The notes below the pieces were generated by a model. That model saw nothing but the letters and a program-made list of their open reading frames with translations. It was not told where the DNA came from and made no database searches. From an uncultured Saprospiraceae bacterium (GTDB lineage: Bacteria > Bacteroidota > Bacteroidia > Chitinophagales > Saprospiraceae), in the NCBI GenBank assembly GCA_937974625.1, contig CALJVJ010000259.1, positions 1 to 47,453 of the forward strand: 47,453 nucleotides of DNA, in the 5' to 3' direction. Position numbers and translations under genes: made by a program. Positions 46,471 through 47,453 of the stretch are shown one piece after another. Position 1 is the first letter of the stretch, and every line of letters starts with the position of its first letter.

Positions 46471-46835
46471 GTTTTAGCAGACAATTTAGCGGTCATTATA
46501 TTGGCTAAAAAGAGGCATATCTTAAAATTTATCTTGCATTTTCTATTATTCTATAATAACTTGCTCTCGGACTCCTTCCCAAATATTAAAGGAAATATAT
46601 TAAGCCTAAAAAATTTATAAATTTTAATTTTTTAGCAACGAGTATTATTTTATTCTATCATCTTCCCAGAGGTAGATAATTTCCCGTATAAGCTTATACC
46701 AATTAGTATAATAATTAGTAATCTAGGATATTACCTAATTGATGAACTATAAGGTTCGTTAAAGTTAACATCCTATTTGACTATTAGATTAAACATCTAA
46801 GCTTATTAGATTACTTTAAACTTGACAATAATAAA
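46471..46835. other. Intergenic region with an AT-rich palindrome
   Basis: No gene seen. CTAAAAAATT (46606-46615) and AATTTTTTAG (46626-46635) form a perfect 10-bp inverted repeat around ten A/T bases, a possible weak terminator or protein site. Confidence 0.5.
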
Positions 46836-47453
46836 ATGATTACAATTCCATTTACTACTTTTGATAAAGAAATAAGATTAGGTTTTGAAGATATTTTTAT
46901 TGAGATTCTTCAGATTTATAAAAAAGAAGATTCCTTACCTTTTCATTTCTTGGGTTTAAATGAATTCACTTTTACATCTGATAAAAGTTTAATGGACGTA
47001 CCCGATTATCCTGAAAAATACAATGAAAAACTACTATATCTGCAACATAGAATAGAACAAGTACTTAAAACAAGTCCTCATTATTCCAGGTTAAAAGGAC
47101 TTACTTTTGATAAAAGTGACAAATGGTATGAACTAGAAAACATTAAAGGTATCGCAGAACTTACTGAAATTTTCAATAATGAATGTAGACTAATTATTGA
47201 TAACTTTATTCAAGAAAAAGAAAGACGATTAGTTCCAATTCGTCGTCATTACAAAATAACAGAATATGGATTAGATGAGCTTCTGGAAATCTGTTTACAA
47301 AAAGGGTGCGAACCAGAAGGGCTGCATGATTTTTTTAAGGGACTTACCCCTTTAGATGTAAAAGAAATTTCGAGTAAACTAAAAAAAGAAGAAGAGCTAG
47401 GAGATAACCTTTTCTTTCATTTAGATAAATATGAATGGAGTGCTAAAAACCTA
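46836..47453 (+). CDS. Unrecognised protein, C-terminus beyond window
   Basis: ATG 46836 opens a frame with no stop to the window end (206 codons). It is acidic, Lys/Glu-rich and lacks any signal or membrane segment. Segments such as RRHYKITEYGLDELL and KYNEKLLYLQHRIEQ suggest helical structure. Codon use is like its neighbours. No family or motif is recognised; the missing C-terminus may carry the identifying part. Confidence 0.6.
   Translation, partial: MITIPFTTFDKEIRLGFEDIFIEILQIYKKEDSLPFHFLGLNEFTFTSDKSLMDVPDYPEKYNEKLLYLQHRIEQVLKTSPHYSRLKGLTFDKSDKWYELENIKGIAELTEIFNNECRLIIDNFIQEKERRLVPIRRHYKITEYGLDELLEICLQKGCEPEGLHDFFKGLTPLDVKEISSKLKKEEELGDNLFFHLDKYEWSAKNL

Noticed and set aside
1..47453. 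CRISPR array, rRNA operon, IS or prophage
   Set aside because: No regularly spaced direct repeats, no rRNA signature sequences, no transposase, integrase or phage structural genes were seen.

Overview
The window looks like a chromosomal segment of a Bacteroidota bacterium, most likely Saprospiria or a close relative (class-level placement is my inference). The signs are low GC content, type IX secretion (T9SS) cargo with C-terminal sorting domains, a T9SS plug (DUF5103) protein, a BatB/BatC/BatD cluster, tandem OmpH/Skp chaperones, a bacterial initiation factor 2 with a long Lys/Glu/Pro-rich N-terminus, and promoters of the Bacteroidota type (TTG, about 20 bases, TAnnTTTG) rather than Shine-Dalgarno/-35/-10 signals. 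I see no prophage, IS element, CRISPR array or rRNA operon. Most of the window is ordinary core genome with several small or poorly described genes.

Layout. 1-2882: a truncated BamA/TamA-like outer-membrane protein (minus), then a 48-residue DUF2256 zinc-ribbon-like protein immediately followed by an iron-sulfur cryptochrome/photolyase. 3065-7546: a GC-run inverted repeat and batB-batC-(half batD)-batD. 7835-8971: two OmpH/Skp-like periplasmic chaperones. 9107-12094: bioY and a CotH/lamin-tail protein on the minus strand. 12296-14474: a candidate structured RNA with its own promoter and terminator, a 54-residue membrane protein and a large DUF6909-like protein with a nucleoside-phosphorylase-like C-terminus. 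14519-24328: a long minus-strand block with a T9SS cargo protein, an MsbA-type ABC exporter, the T9SS plug protein, 3-methyladenine glycosylase, an HD-Pycsar-effector-like fusion, a DUF1361 membrane protein, a transglutaminase-like protein, a winged-helix regulator and its membrane-protein neighbour. 24663-33731: a catalytically dead M48-like lipoprotein, a TIGR02757 protein, trhO, an LVIVD-repeat lipoprotein, a repeat-rich T9SS cargo protein and an amidase lipoprotein. 34287-39849: rimP-nusA-infB with a terminator-like hairpin in the leader and an internal promoter plus a potentially switching hairpin before infB. 40043-47453: gpmI, a lipoprotein, an OmpA-family protein, an active-site-intact M48 protease, a TPR/membrane protein, tRNA-Arg(TCG) with promoter and terminator, and a truncated unknown gene.

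How parts work together. rimP, nusA and infB form the usual translation/transcription operon. BatB, BatC and BatD are envelope proteins usually encoded together, but MoxR, DUF58 and BatA are not next to them here. The BamA-like protein, OmpH pair, plug protein, sorting-domain cargo, OmpA protein and several lipoproteins all serve the cell envelope. The most intriguing single gene is the HD-PycTM-like fusion at 19621-20853. The most intriguing non-coding signals are the candidate RNA at about 12309-12520, the rimP and infB leaders, and a 17-bp palindrome present twice (22018 and 24359) that may be the operator of the winged-helix regulator. All family names come from reading the translations by eye; no searches were run.
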